This document shows, in pieces, positions 1 through 5,857 of a DNA stretch of 9,838 nucleotides. The notes beneath the pieces were generated by a model. The model did no database searches and was not told where the DNA came from. It saw only the letters and a list, made by a program, of their open reading frames with translations. The DNA is taken from the NCBI GenBank assembly GCA_003483645.1, contig DMYM01000056.1, positions 1 through 9,838 of the forward strand. The letters are read 5' to 3'. A program made the translations under genes and the position numbers. How positions within the stretch are numbered: the first letter of the stretch is position 1; every line of letters begins with the position of its first letter. The stretch comes from Verrucomicrobiales bacterium. Its GTDB lineage: Bacteria > Verrucomicrobiota > Verrucomicrobiia > Verrucomicrobiales > Akkermansiaceae.

Positions 1-1968
1 GCCAACATGAGCCATGAAATACGCACCCCCATGAACGCCATCATGGGGATCACGGAACTGACCCTGGGAACGGATCTCACCGAGGAGCAACGTCATTACC
101 AGATTCTCGTGGAGCAATCGGCCCAGGCACTCCTCATGCTGCTGAACGATATTCTCGATTACTCCAAGATCGAGGCGGGTAAACTGGAAATGGAGCGACG
201 AGAGTTTGATCTGCGTGACTCACTGGGCGACATTCTCCATACCCTTTCTCCCCGTGCGGCCGAGAAGGATCTGGAGTTGGCCTTCCGGGTGGAGCCTGCG
301 GTTCCCAGGATTCTGGCAGGCGACCTGTCCCGGCTGCGCCAGGTGGTTATCAATCTGGTGGGCAATGCTCTGAAGTTCACCGACCAGGGTGAGGTTCTGG
401 TAAGCGTGGAGGCTGGGAAGAAGCTGGATGAGCAGATCGAACTTCGGTTCAAGGTGAGGGATACGGGTGTCGGAGTGCGGGTCGACCGGCTGGAAACGAT
501 CTTCGAGGTGTTCGAACAGGCTGACAGTTCCATCACCAGGGAGTTTGGAGGTTCCGGACTGGGGTTGGCCATCTCCAAGCGCATCGTGAAGAAGATGGGA
601 GGCGAGATCTGGGTGGAGAGCGTGGAGGGAGAAGGCAGCACCTTTTATTTCACGGGAGTCTTTGGTGTGGGGGCGACGGAAACGAGCGGCGGGGCCGACA
701 TCCTGCGATCGCTGGATGGACTCCCCATCCTGGTGGTCGATGACAATACAACCCAACGGGAGATCGTGGGCGAAATGCTTCACAAATGGAGAATGACCGG
801 CATCCTCTGTCCGGATGCGGAGAGCGCCCTGGCCAAGCTGGAGGAACTGGAGAGCGAAGGACAGGAGGTGAAACTGGCGATCGTCGATCGCGCCATGCCC
901 GGCATGGATGGACTTCAGCTGGCGAGTCGCATCCGGGGACAGGCGCGTTGGTCGGACCTGCCAATGATCCTGCTCAGCCCAGTGAGCGATGGCACCCCGG
1001 GCCAGGAGGTTGGTGAACTGGGAATCATGAAGGTCGTGAACAAGCCGATCAAGCAATCGATGTTGCTCGATGCCATCATGCTCACCATGGGGATGGGGAC
1101 CAGGTTGGCTCGGCGGAGGGGTAGCGAGGCCGGGGAGCGTCGGAGCGGAGTGGCCCCGATGAAGATCCTCCTGGCGGAGGATGGAAAGGTCAACCAACTG
1201 GTTGCGGTTCGCCTGCTGGAAAGGCGGGGACACCGGGTCACGGTGGTCGAGAACGGACTGGAGGCGGTGGATCGTGCCAGGAAGAAGGACTTCGACGTGA
1301 TCCTCATGGATATACAGATGCCGCTGATGAGTGGATTCGAGGCCTCCCAGGAAATCCGGGAACGGGAGAAGAAGACGGGTGGGCATGTTCCCATCATCGC
1401 CATGACTGCGCATGCCATGCCCGGAGACCGCGAGGAGTGCCTGAACGCCGGGATGGACGATTACATCTCCAAACCTATCGAATCAGACGAATTCTACGGG
1501 GTGGTGGAGCGCTTTGGGTGTGGAACTGCTCCGGAGGGTGATTCCACCGCGAGGGAGGGGGTTTCCGAGTGCGAAACGGGAGAGGTGCAGCGCGACGGGA
1601 AGAAACCGGATGAGAAGGTCTTTGATCCGGACGGATTTCGAAACCGTATCGGTGATGAGTTGTTGATGTGTGAACTCATTCGCATTTTCGAGGAAGAGTC
1701 GGGAGCAATGCGGGAGAGTCTTATGGAGGCCGAGCGGAAGGGTGATGCCGGGGCTCTGCACGAAGCGGCCCACCGCCTGAAGGGCCTGGTGGGGAACTAT
1801 TGCGCCAGTCGCACATGGGATTGCGTGACGGAACTGGATGAGCGGGTTGCGGCGGGTGACCTCGCGGCGGCAAGCGAACTGGTGTTCGCTTTCGAACGGG
1901 AGCTCAGATTCCTGGAAGATGCCCTGCGGGAGTTCCGTGAGCTGTTGGAGTCTTCTCTCGTTTCATGA
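1..1968 (+). CDS. Hybrid sensor histidine kinase with two receiver domains and an Hpt domain (5' partial)
   Basis: This is the C-terminal 655 codons of a hybrid histidine kinase; the sensor part lies outside the window and the reading frame is open from base 1. The H-box HEIRTPMN places the autophosphorylated His at codon 13-15. The ATPase domain follows, with the N-box (NLVGNALKFT, Asn at 364), a G1 box DTGVGV (460-477) and a G2 box GGSGLGL (547-567). Receiver 1 starts near 721 (VVDD; acceptor Asp at 886-888; conserved Lys in NKPIK). Receiver 2 starts near 1159 (LLAED; acceptor Asp at 1309-1311 in MDIQMP; Lys in SKPIE). The C-terminal Hpt domain has its phospho-His at 1771-1773 in AAHRLKG. 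All phosphorelay residues are intact, so a His-Asp-(Asp)-His relay is expected, as in BarA/ArcB-type kinases. The output response regulator is not in this window, and the signal cannot be predicted without the N-terminus. The family call is secure. Confidence 0.96.
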   Translation, partial: ANMSHEIRTPMNAIMGITELTLGTDLTEEQRHYQILVEQSAQALLMLLNDILDYSKIEAGKLEMERREFDLRDSLGDILHTLSPRAAEKDLELAFRVEPAVPRILAGDLSRLRQVVINLVGNALKFTDQGEVLVSVEAGKKLDEQIELRFKVRDTGVGVRVDRLETIFEVFEQADSSITREFGGSGLGLAISKRIVKKMGGEIWVESVEGEGSTFYFTGVFGVGATETSGGADILRSLDGLPILVVDDNTTQREIVGEMLHKWRMTGILCPDAESALAKLEELESEGQEVKLAIVDRAMPGMDGLQLASRIRGQARWSDLPMILLSPVSDGTPGQEVGELGIMKVVNKPIKQSMLLDAIMLTMGMGTRLARRRGSEAGERRSGVAPMKILLAEDGKVNQLVAVRLLERRGHRVTVVENGLEAVDRARKKDFDVILMDIQMPLMSGFEASQEIREREKKTGGHVPIIAMTAHAMPGDREECLNAGMDDYISKPIESDEFYGVVERFGCGTAPEGDSTAREGVSECETGEVQRDGKKPDEKVFDPDGFRNRIGDELLMCELIRIFEEESGAMRESLMEAERKGDAGALHEAAHRLKGLVGNYCASRTWDCVTELDERVAAGDLAAASELVFAFERELRFLEDALREFRELLESSLVS

Positions 1969-2028
1969 TGTTAACTGCTGTTGCTTAGATAGTTATGCAA
2001 TCTAATAAAAGCTAAGTTTCGGCTAGAT

Positions 2029-2043
2029 AGCGTTCATAACGCT
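2029..2043. repeat. Short perfect inverted repeat in an AT-rich intergenic region
   Basis: AGCGTT and AACGCT form a perfect 6-bp inverted repeat around a 3-base centre. It lies in the gene-free interval 1969-2171 between the kinase stop and the small membrane protein gene on the opposite strand. A second weak 6-bp inverted repeat (TTAGAT/ATCTAA, arms 1985-1990 and 2000-2005) lies just upstream. Neither is followed by a convincing T-run, so a terminator is not supported on either strand. I see no coding potential in 1969-2171. The function is unknown and could be nil. Confidence 0.35.
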
Positions 2044-2171
2044 CATCTCAACAGTGCCGCCAAGGCCCGGCAACTCATTTTCAGGCAGAGCGTGGGTGAT
2101 AATTGCAAATGTAACTGCAAAGGCCGAAACAAGGGCTGGTCATTTCTAGAATGAATTCCGCCACCCCTTGA

Positions 2172-2408
2172 TCATTTCTCGCAGATTACCTTCAGGTAGA
2201 ACTCCATGTTCTTTAAAGCCTTAATCACATAAGCGATGATGAATAATTGGAATCCACCCACAAAGGTTCCAATTACTAGAATCGGTTCCTCGCCCCCCAC
2301 CCAGAGAATAAACGCGGCAATGAAGCTAATCACTGCTATAATCCCAAGGAGAGTTGAGAGGCCAGAATCAGGGTAGGTTTCCGTCTTTGGATTTGTGTGT
2401 TCACCCAT
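2172..2408 (-). CDS. Small hypothetical protein with two predicted transmembrane helices
   Basis: This encodes 78 residues from the ATG at 2408. An in-frame TTG at 2417 would add three residues, but ATG is preferred; no strong Shine-Dalgarno is visible for either. After a polar N-terminus of about 16 residues come two hydrophobic segments, roughly residues 17-37 and 42-62, joined by a very short loop containing GGEEP. This suggests a helical hairpin in the inner membrane with both ends on the same side. The short tail is charged and ends in CEK. I do not recognise the family. The gene is divergent from the small charged gene at 2478, with 69 bases between the two starts, and lies in DNA markedly more AT-rich than the rest of the window. 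That the hydrophobic segments form clean helices of membrane length argues for a real gene. It may have been acquired horizontally (inference). Confidence 0.6.
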   Translation of the reverse strand: MGEHTNPKTETYPDSGLSTLLGIIAVISFIAAFILWVGGEEPILVIGTFVGGFQLFIIAYVIKALKNMEFYLKVICEK

Positions 2409-2477
2409 AGTGCCCAACAGGATAGATCAGAGAGCGCCCCAAACAAGCATCGCTCATTTAATTAAAGGATTTTACCC

Positions 2478-2729
2478 ATGGCCGCCACACCTAGCAAAGA
2501 CTACAAGCGCCGCGAGCGCGAGCGGAGGAAGTTTGATAAACGCATGGCTCGCGAGGCTGCGAAAGCCGAAAAGCTCGCGGCCCAGCATGCCGCCGAGGAT
2601 GCCGCCGAGGATGCCGCCGCTGAGGAGGCTGCAAAGAAGAGCGAGGCAGAGCTTAAGGCCAAGGAGGAGGCGGAATTTGAGGCCGAGCTAGAGGCCGAGC
2701 GCAAGGCTCAGGAGTCGAGTGAAAGCTAG
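2478..2729 (+). CDS. Small highly charged Ala/Glu/Lys-rich helical protein, function unknown
   Basis: This is an 83-residue protein with a good ribosome site (AAGGA at 2465-2469, eight bases before the ATG), which fixes the start. Residues 8-30 are strongly basic (KDYKRRERERRKFDKR...), and the remainder is acidic and alanine-rich with Glu/Lys alternation (for example EAELEAERKAQESS at the end). There are no hydrophobic segments, no cysteines, and no Gly or Pro beyond the N-terminus. It should therefore be a soluble single long alpha-helix or coiled coil with a basic head, which could bind nucleic acid or a ribosome, but no family is recognised. It is divergent from the two-helix membrane protein gene upstream. 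A 12-base tandem repeat in the gene duplicates the residues AAED. Low-complexity sequence makes homology searches unreliable here; the ribosome site is the best evidence that it is expressed. Confidence 0.6.
   Translation: MAATPSKDYKRRERERRKFDKRMAREAAKAEKLAAQHAAEDAAEDAAAEEAAKKSEAELKAKEEAEFEAELEAERKAQESSES
2589..2612 (+). repeat. Two exact tandem copies of a 12-base unit inside the charged small gene
   Basis: The unit GCCGCCGAGGAT occurs twice in direct succession (2589-2600, 2601-2612), followed by a diverged third copy at 2613-2624. Because the unit is a multiple of three, copy-number change keeps the reading frame and only lengthens or shortens the Ala-Ala-Glu-Asp helix. It probably arose by slippage. 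Confidence 0.8.
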
Positions 2730-2741
2730 GAGAATCCTGAC

Positions 2742-2840
2742 CTAGAGGGGAGGGGGGCCCTTCACAAAGTCGCCCAGGAGATTCCCGATACGGGAGGCAT
2801 CGGTGGGTCCGGCGAGGTAGAGAGGGGCAAGGTAGTTCAA
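2742..2840 (-). pseudogene. N-terminal remnant of an ACP phosphodiesterase (AcpH/DUF479-like)
   Basis: On the minus strand, 32 codons from a TTG at 2840 to a TAG at 2742 read LNYLAPLYLAGPTDASR followed by IGNLLGDFVKG. This matches the remembered N-terminal signature of the AcpH family (MNFLAHLHLA...GNLLADFVRG), enzymes that remove the 4'-phosphopantetheine arm from holo-acyl carrier protein; full-length members are about 190-200 residues. Here the usual ATG is TTG, the conserved His of the LAH motif is Pro, and after FVKG the frame runs into PPPL and a stop. Nothing resembling the rest of the enzyme follows at lower coordinates; instead the small charged gene begins to be read from the other side. 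I infer a gene truncated by a rearrangement near 2741-2760 and now decaying. It was probably divergent from the aminotransferase at 2910. A short coincidental match is possible but unlikely given about 20 matching positions in the right order. Confidence 0.62.
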
Positions 2841-2909
2841 GACTGAAAGCGATCATCGGTGTTTCGGTCGATGTTGCAAACCTTCCCAGGATACGATGTG
2901 CTCCCGTTC

Positions 2910-3758
2910 ATGGCAGCGACGATCTGGATCAATGGTTCCCTGCGAGCCGCGGACGAGGGGGGGATCTCGCCTTTCGATCATGGGATCACGGTTGGCAACG
3001 GAGTGTTTGAAACGATGCTTTCCTGCGCGGGGACTCCCTTTGCCTTCACTCGTCATCACCAGCGGTTGCAGCGATCGGCTGGAACGATGGGGCTTTCGGT
3101 GGGCTCACTGGAGGAACTCCGAAGCGCCAGCCTCGAGGTCCTGCAGGCCAACGGATTGGTTGAGTGCCGGGCGCGCCTTCGCATCACGGTGACGGGAGGG
3201 CCGGCACCCCTGGGGAGTGAGCGGGGCGAGGCGGGGGAGACCACCCTGGTAGCAGCTTCTCGTACCGCGGAGTGGGGAGAGACCGAGGATGTCTCCGTGG
3301 TCCCTTATTCCCGAAACGAGAACGGCGCTCTGGCCGGGGTGAAGACTACCTCCTATGGCGAAAATGTGGTGGCTCTGGCAGCGGCCAGGGCGAAGGGAGC
3401 AGGGGAGGCCATCTTTGCCAACACAAAGGGGGAACTGTGTGAAGGGACTGGTTCCAATGTGTTTCTCGTCAGCGAGGGGCTACTGATTACTCCGCCCCTG
3501 ACGAGCGGTTGCCTGGCTGGGGTGACGAGGGCCCTGGTCATTGAGCTGTGCGAAAAGGAGGGGCTCGTGGTAAGGGAGAAGGCGGTGCCGGTGAGTGCCC
3601 TCGCCCAGGCTGACGAGGCCTTCCTCACTTCAACGACGCGCGAGGTGCAGCCCATCCGGGCGGTGGATGACGTGGCCCTGCCCGGTGTCCCCGGTGAAGT
3701 GACATCCCGGATCCGGAGGGCTTTTTGTGCTTTGGCCGGTGAAGAGATGGATCCCTGA
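2910..3758 (+). CDS. Class IV PLP-dependent aminotransferase (aminodeoxychorismate lyase / branched-chain aminotransferase-like)
   Basis: The protein has 282 residues from the ATG at 2910, chosen because family members begin close to the IWINGSL strand; in-frame GTG 2859 and ATG 2871 would add a non-conserved leader. No start has a good Shine-Dalgarno. The fold-type IV signature is clear. An N-terminal segment reads ISPFDHGITVGNGVFETML. The PLP-binding lysine is predicted at K145 in GVKTTSYGEN, and the PLP-ring glutamate at E178 in LCEGTGSNVFLV. The C-terminal half holds SGCLAGVTRALVIEL and the FLTSTTREVQPI strand. The length and the SGCLAGVTR motif fit aminodeoxychorismate lyase (PabC, p-aminobenzoate/folate synthesis) or a D-amino acid/branched-chain aminotransferase; sequence alone does not decide between them. 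It is convergent with vapC, only 12 bases apart, with no visible terminator between. The family call is firm and the substrate uncertain. Confidence 0.9.
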   Translation: MAATIWINGSLRAADEGGISPFDHGITVGNGVFETMLSCAGTPFAFTRHHQRLQRSAGTMGLSVGSLEELRSASLEVLQANGLVECRARLRITVTGGPAPLGSERGEAGETTLVAASRTAEWGETEDVSVVPYSRNENGALAGVKTTSYGENVVALAAARAKGAGEAIFANTKGELCEGTGSNVFLVSEGLLITPPLTSGCLAGVTRALVIELCEKEGLVVREKAVPVSALAQADEAFLTSTTREVQPIRAVDDVALPGVPGEVTSRIRRAFCALAGEEMDP

Positions 3759-3770
3759 TCGGCAATATGT

Positions 3771-4157
3771 TCACCAGGCACGTTTGACGCCGTAGTCGTC
3801 AAAGATCTCGTTGGGGCTGACGAGGGTGGCACTCTGTTCCAGGGCCTCGGCAACCAGAAGCCGGTCGAATGGATCACGGTGGTGCCCCGGAAGTCGCGCC
3901 GTGCGTGCAAGCGCAGCCCGACTCAGGGGCAGGAGTTCGAAACCGATTGATTCCAGGGTGGCATCGAACTCCTCTCCGAGAGGGTAGGGGAGGCGCAGTC
4001 TGCCCAGACCGGTCTTTACCGCGAGCTCCCAGGGAGTAACGGAACTGACAAGGGACCGGGAGTCGAGGCTCTCGATGAGGCTGGCTGCAGTCTCGGAAAG
4101 TTCGGGGGCTCCCTCGAGAAACCAGACCACCGTATTGGAGTCGAGGAGCAGATTCAT
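3771..4157 (-). CDS. vapC: PIN-domain ribonuclease toxin, VapC family
   Basis: This is a 128-residue PIN-domain protein, the normal length for VapC toxins, which are Mg-dependent RNases that block translation by cutting specific RNAs. Motifs in order: LLLDSNTVVW with metal ligand D6; SSVTPWELAVK with E44; and HHRDPFDRLLVAEA, the hallmark of the VapC22/COG3744-type subgroup, with D95 and D98. Near the C-terminus LVSPNEIFDDYGV has Asn (N116) where many relatives carry the fourth acidic residue (LVTADP or LVTRDP), with Glu immediately after. The ATG at 4157 is preceded by a pyrimidine-rich stretch (CCCCCTTCCC on the coding strand), so there is no Shine-Dalgarno sequence. The partner antitoxin is upstream on the same strand but separated by 270 bases instead of the usual overlap. 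It may therefore be poorly translated or expressed independently. The family call is secure; current toxicity is uncertain. Confidence 0.93.
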   Translation of the reverse strand: MNLLLDSNTVVWFLEGAPELSETAASLIESLDSRSLVSSVTPWELAVKTGLGRLRLPYPLGEEFDATLESIGFELLPLSRAALARTARLPGHHRDPFDRLLVAEALEQSATLVSPNEIFDDYGVKRAW

Positions 4158-4427
4158 GGGAAGGGGGAACGTGTGAAGGGAGAGGACTCGTTACTCCTGA
4201 AGGGGCCGGACCCCGGGACAGATCCCGGGGTCCGACAAGGCAGGGGTTTGCAGGGTAGCAGTAAAGGGGGGGGACAGCGTGAACTCTGTACGGGGTGACT
4301 CTCAGGGTGGCTCAGGCAGCGGCAGGGGTGATCTCTCGATAAGGGTTGAACGGCGAGGGGTGAACAATCTTGTCTCGCGGGCGCTTCAGCAGGGTCGAGG
4401 CAGGAAAGGTGGGCAGTTGAAAGGCAG
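4158..4427. other. Unusual 270-base spacer between antitoxin and toxin genes
   Basis: No convincing gene lies in this interval on either strand. It is strongly G-rich on the plus strand, with several G runs (for example eight G's at about 4266-4273), and contains the strong palindrome annotated at 4207-4234. VapB/VapC-type pairs normally overlap or sit within a few bases, so this segment looks inserted or is the product of a rearrangement (inference). Confidence 0.6.
4207..4234. repeat. Perfect 12-bp palindrome with a 4-base loop, REP-like
   Basis: CGGACCCCGGGA (4207-4218), loop CAGA, and TCCCGGGGTCCG (4223-4234) form a perfect GC-rich hairpin. It has the look of repetitive extragenic palindromes mobilised by REP-associated (RAYT) transposases, which often carry GGGGTC..GACCCC arms; this assignment is inference. 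On the minus strand it would fold in the vapB-vapC message between the two coding regions, where it could act as a stabiliser, attenuator or factor-dependent terminator. No T-run follows on either strand, so a standard intrinsic terminator is not supported. Confidence 0.75.
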
Positions 4428-4637
4428 TTACAAAGGTTCGTCGAAGTCGTCGGCCATCCAGAAACCGGGACCACTGGCGGTGCCACGCTGAGGCGCGACT
4501 GGTTTCCCGGTGGGGGGACGAAGTTCGGCCACCGCCCGACCATGCTTGGTGATCTGGAAGATCTCACCATCAGCCATGATCTCCGCCACGATGGCGCTGA
4601 GCTTGGTCTTGGCCTCAAATATTCCAATTCGCCTCAC
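4428..4637 (-). CDS. vapB: Phd/YefM/VapB-type antitoxin, apparently short at the C-terminus
   Basis: This 69-residue protein begins at a GTG (4637), the only possible start because an in-frame TAG lies 12 bases upstream. The N-terminal half, IGIFEAKTKLSAIVAEI...EIFQITKHGRAVAEL, is the classic Phd/YefM DNA-binding antitoxin domain, which dimerises and represses its own operon. The C-terminal tail GFWMADDFDEPL is the toxin-embracing segment; in relatives it usually continues for about ten residues (typically PLP.E....FEG) before stopping at or within the toxin start codon. Here it stops with TAA directly after DEPL, and the toxin gene is 270 bases further on. The key ADDFDEPL peptide is kept, so neutralisation may still work. 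No Shine-Dalgarno is visible; the start lies only 6 bases from a perfect palindrome (4644-4662), which suggests a very short leader and autoregulation. Confidence 0.9.
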   Translation of the reverse strand: MRRIGIFEAKTKLSAIVAEIMADGEIFQITKHGRAVAELRPPTGKPVAPQRGTASGPGFWMADDFDEPL

Positions 4638-4643
4638 AAAAAC

Positions 4644-4662
4644 AAACTAGTCTAACTAGTTT
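4644..4662. promoter_or_regulatory. Candidate antitoxin operator: perfect 8-bp inverted repeat
   Basis: AAACTAGT (4644-4651), centre CTA, and ACTAGTTT (4655-4662) form a perfect inverted repeat ending 6 bases before the antitoxin GTG. Read on the minus strand, TTGCTC followed after 18 bases by TAGACT could be a -35/-10 pair whose -10 overlaps the palindrome. This is the arrangement expected for repression by a dimeric Phd-type antitoxin. The repeat is seen in the sequence; the operator and promoter roles are inference. Confidence 0.65.
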
Positions 4663-4702
4663 AAAATGGAAAGAGCAAAATTGGCAGAGAGCTGCTTTTT
4701 CA

Positions 4703-4727
4703 TAATATGCTTAATATAAGCATATTA
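4703..4727. promoter_or_regulatory. Second upstream AT-rich palindrome, perfect 11-bp arms
   Basis: TAATATGCTTA (4703-4713), centre ATA, and TAAGCATATTA (4717-4727) form a perfect inverted repeat of 25 bases, centred about 62 bases upstream of the first palindrome. Eleven perfect base pairs in AT-rich DNA next to a toxin-antitoxin promoter suggest a second repressor site or a site for a different dimeric regulator. It differs in sequence from the 4644 repeat, so the same protein need not bind both. No gene on the other strand starts here (the next gene is convergent towards it), so control of the antitoxin operon is the simplest role. Confidence 0.55.
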
Positions 4728-5062
4728 CTAGATCCCGGAGCGGATCAGAGGGTGCGGGGAGGGTTTACATTCCTCCGCGGGTAAACCTGCACGGCTCTCG
4801 CCCCCGTCCTTTTCAGTTCTGATCTGAGGGGTTATCAGGCAGCCAAGTGGGAGTGATTGCACCGGGTATGACGAATCGGCCCGTATCAGCTCCACCCTGA
4901 TATGCGAGCAGTTCGGTTCACCTTATGAACCGGTCGATCTCATCAGCCCTCTCCTGGCGGAGAGGCCGTGAAGGGTGCAGGACTCCGGATACGGTTGAGG
5001 GTCAGGACAGGATTTGTTTCCGGGGACAATGATGCCGGGGTGTGGGCCCAGATCCGCTGGCC
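4728..5062. other. Gene-free stretch with several small inverted repeats
   Basis: I see no credible gene on either strand. Visible structures are GGTTTAC...GTAAACC (arms 4762-4768 and 4781-4787), CGGTTCA...TGAACCG (4914-4932, 5-base loop) and CCTCTCC-TGGC-GGAGAGG (4948-4965). The last lies about 100 bases downstream of the AraC-type gene stop on its strand and could help end that transcript, but there is no T-run after it. The rest shows nothing I can name. Confidence 0.5.
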
Positions 5063-5857
5063 TCAAGGTTTCAACTGGTAGTATTTCCGGTAGGCGGTGG
5101 GACTCATGTGCATCACGCTGGTGAAGGCGCGGGTGAAGGAAGCGTGTTCGTGGTAACCCAGAGACTCGGCGATTTCGCCTACACTCATCGGAGTGTGAAG
5201 GAGGCGTTCGCAGGCAGCCGCGATCTTGGCGTGGAGAATGAAGCGCTTGGGGGAAGTGCCGAGGTGGCTGCGAAAGCGCCGTTCCAGGGTGCTGATGGAC
5301 ATCCCGGCCTGGCGGGCCAGTTCCTCCACCCGGAGAGTCTGATCCACGTTGTCGTGCACGAAATTGACAAGTTTGGAGAGGGCGCGGTAGGGCGTTGGAA
5401 GGGGGTGTCCTTCCCGCTGGTCGAGCCGCCTGGAGATTCCCGAGGTGCCAACCATTTCCCCATCGTTGCTGAAGAGCGGCACCTTGGAAGTCATGCGCCA
5501 CTCGATCCCTCCCGCCTTGCGGGTTACGAGTTCCATCTTGTTCAGGATGGGTTTTCCTGTTTCGAAGACATTCTCATCATCCTGAAGAAAGGTGCGGGCG
5601 ATCTCGGCGGGAAAGATATCCGTATCGGTGCGTCCGATGAAATCTTCAGGCTTGCGGCGGATCAAATCACTGAAGGCACGGTTGACGAAGACGAAGCGGC
5701 TCTGGCGGTCCTTGATCCAGAAGAGAACATCGGGCAGAGCCTCAAAGAGTCCCAGTGCAATTTGACCGGGGCGCAGTGTTCTCACAAAGCTCTCAAATCC
5801 GGGTACGGGTGAAATCGATGTAGATGTCGGGTTCGGCACTTCGGATTCGCTGATCAT
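5063..5857 (-). CDS. AraC-family transcriptional regulator with N-terminal PAS domain, probable xylose operon regulator
   Basis: The protein has 264 residues. After a 30-residue leader, residues about 33-140 form a PAS domain (GLFEALPDVLFWIKD, FVFVNRAFSDLI, DFIGRTDTDIFP, ending with the GTSGISR strand). Residues about 160-262 form the AraC/XylS DNA-binding domain with two helix-turn-helix units: RVEELARQAGMSISTLERRF (176-195) and SVGEIAESLGYHEHASFTRAF (225-245), followed by MSPTAYRKYY. Classical AraC proteins carry a cupin sensor; a PAS sensor instead implies binding of a small ligand or heme that I cannot identify. The gene is divergent from xylA with under 190 bases between starts, so it most likely activates or represses the xylA-xylB unit and itself (inference from position). 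The ATG at 5857 has only a distant AGGA upstream. Domain calls are secure; the target is inferred. Confidence 0.92.
   Translation of the reverse strand: MISESEVPNPTSTSISPVPGFESFVRTLRPGQIALGLFEALPDVLFWIKDRQSRFVFVNRAFSDLIRRKPEDFIGRTDTDIFPAEIARTFLQDDENVFETGKPILNKMELVTRKAGGIEWRMTSKVPLFSNDGEMVGTSGISRRLDQREGHPLPTPYRALSKLVNFVHDNVDQTLRVEELARQAGMSISTLERRFRSHLGTSPKRFILHAKIAAACERLLHTPMSVGEIAESLGYHEHASFTRAFTSVMHMSPTAYRKYYQLKP

Noticed and set aside
220..1413. Long minus-strand open frame (397 codons) across the histidine kinase gene
   Set aside because: It is antisense to a gene with complete kinase and receiver motifs, has Pro/His/Arg-rich composition with no recognisable domain, and is explained by codon bias in GC-rich DNA.
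1969..2171. Possible integron attC site next to the small membrane protein gene
   Set aside because: The AGCGTT/AACGCT repeat and AT-rich small-gene context suggested a gene cassette, but the required paired RYYYAAC and GTTRRRY core sites are not present at suitable spacing.
2653..2856. 67-codon minus-strand open frame overlapping the acpH-like remnant
   Set aside because: It is in a different frame from the remnant, Pro/Arg-rich, and shows no family resemblance.
4154..4627. 157-codon minus-strand open frame spanning the antitoxin and spacer in another frame
   Set aside because: It overlaps the motif-supported antitoxin, is rich in Pro, Ser and Arg with no domain, and would use an arbitrary start; probably fortuitous.
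4948..4965. Intrinsic terminator for the AraC-type gene
   Set aside because: The 7-bp stem is GC-rich, but there is no T-run after it on the minus strand, so only a generic hairpin is supported.
5042..5812. 256-codon plus-strand open frame opposite the AraC-type gene
   Set aside because: It is antisense to a gene with clear PAS and AraC domains; no motif of its own.
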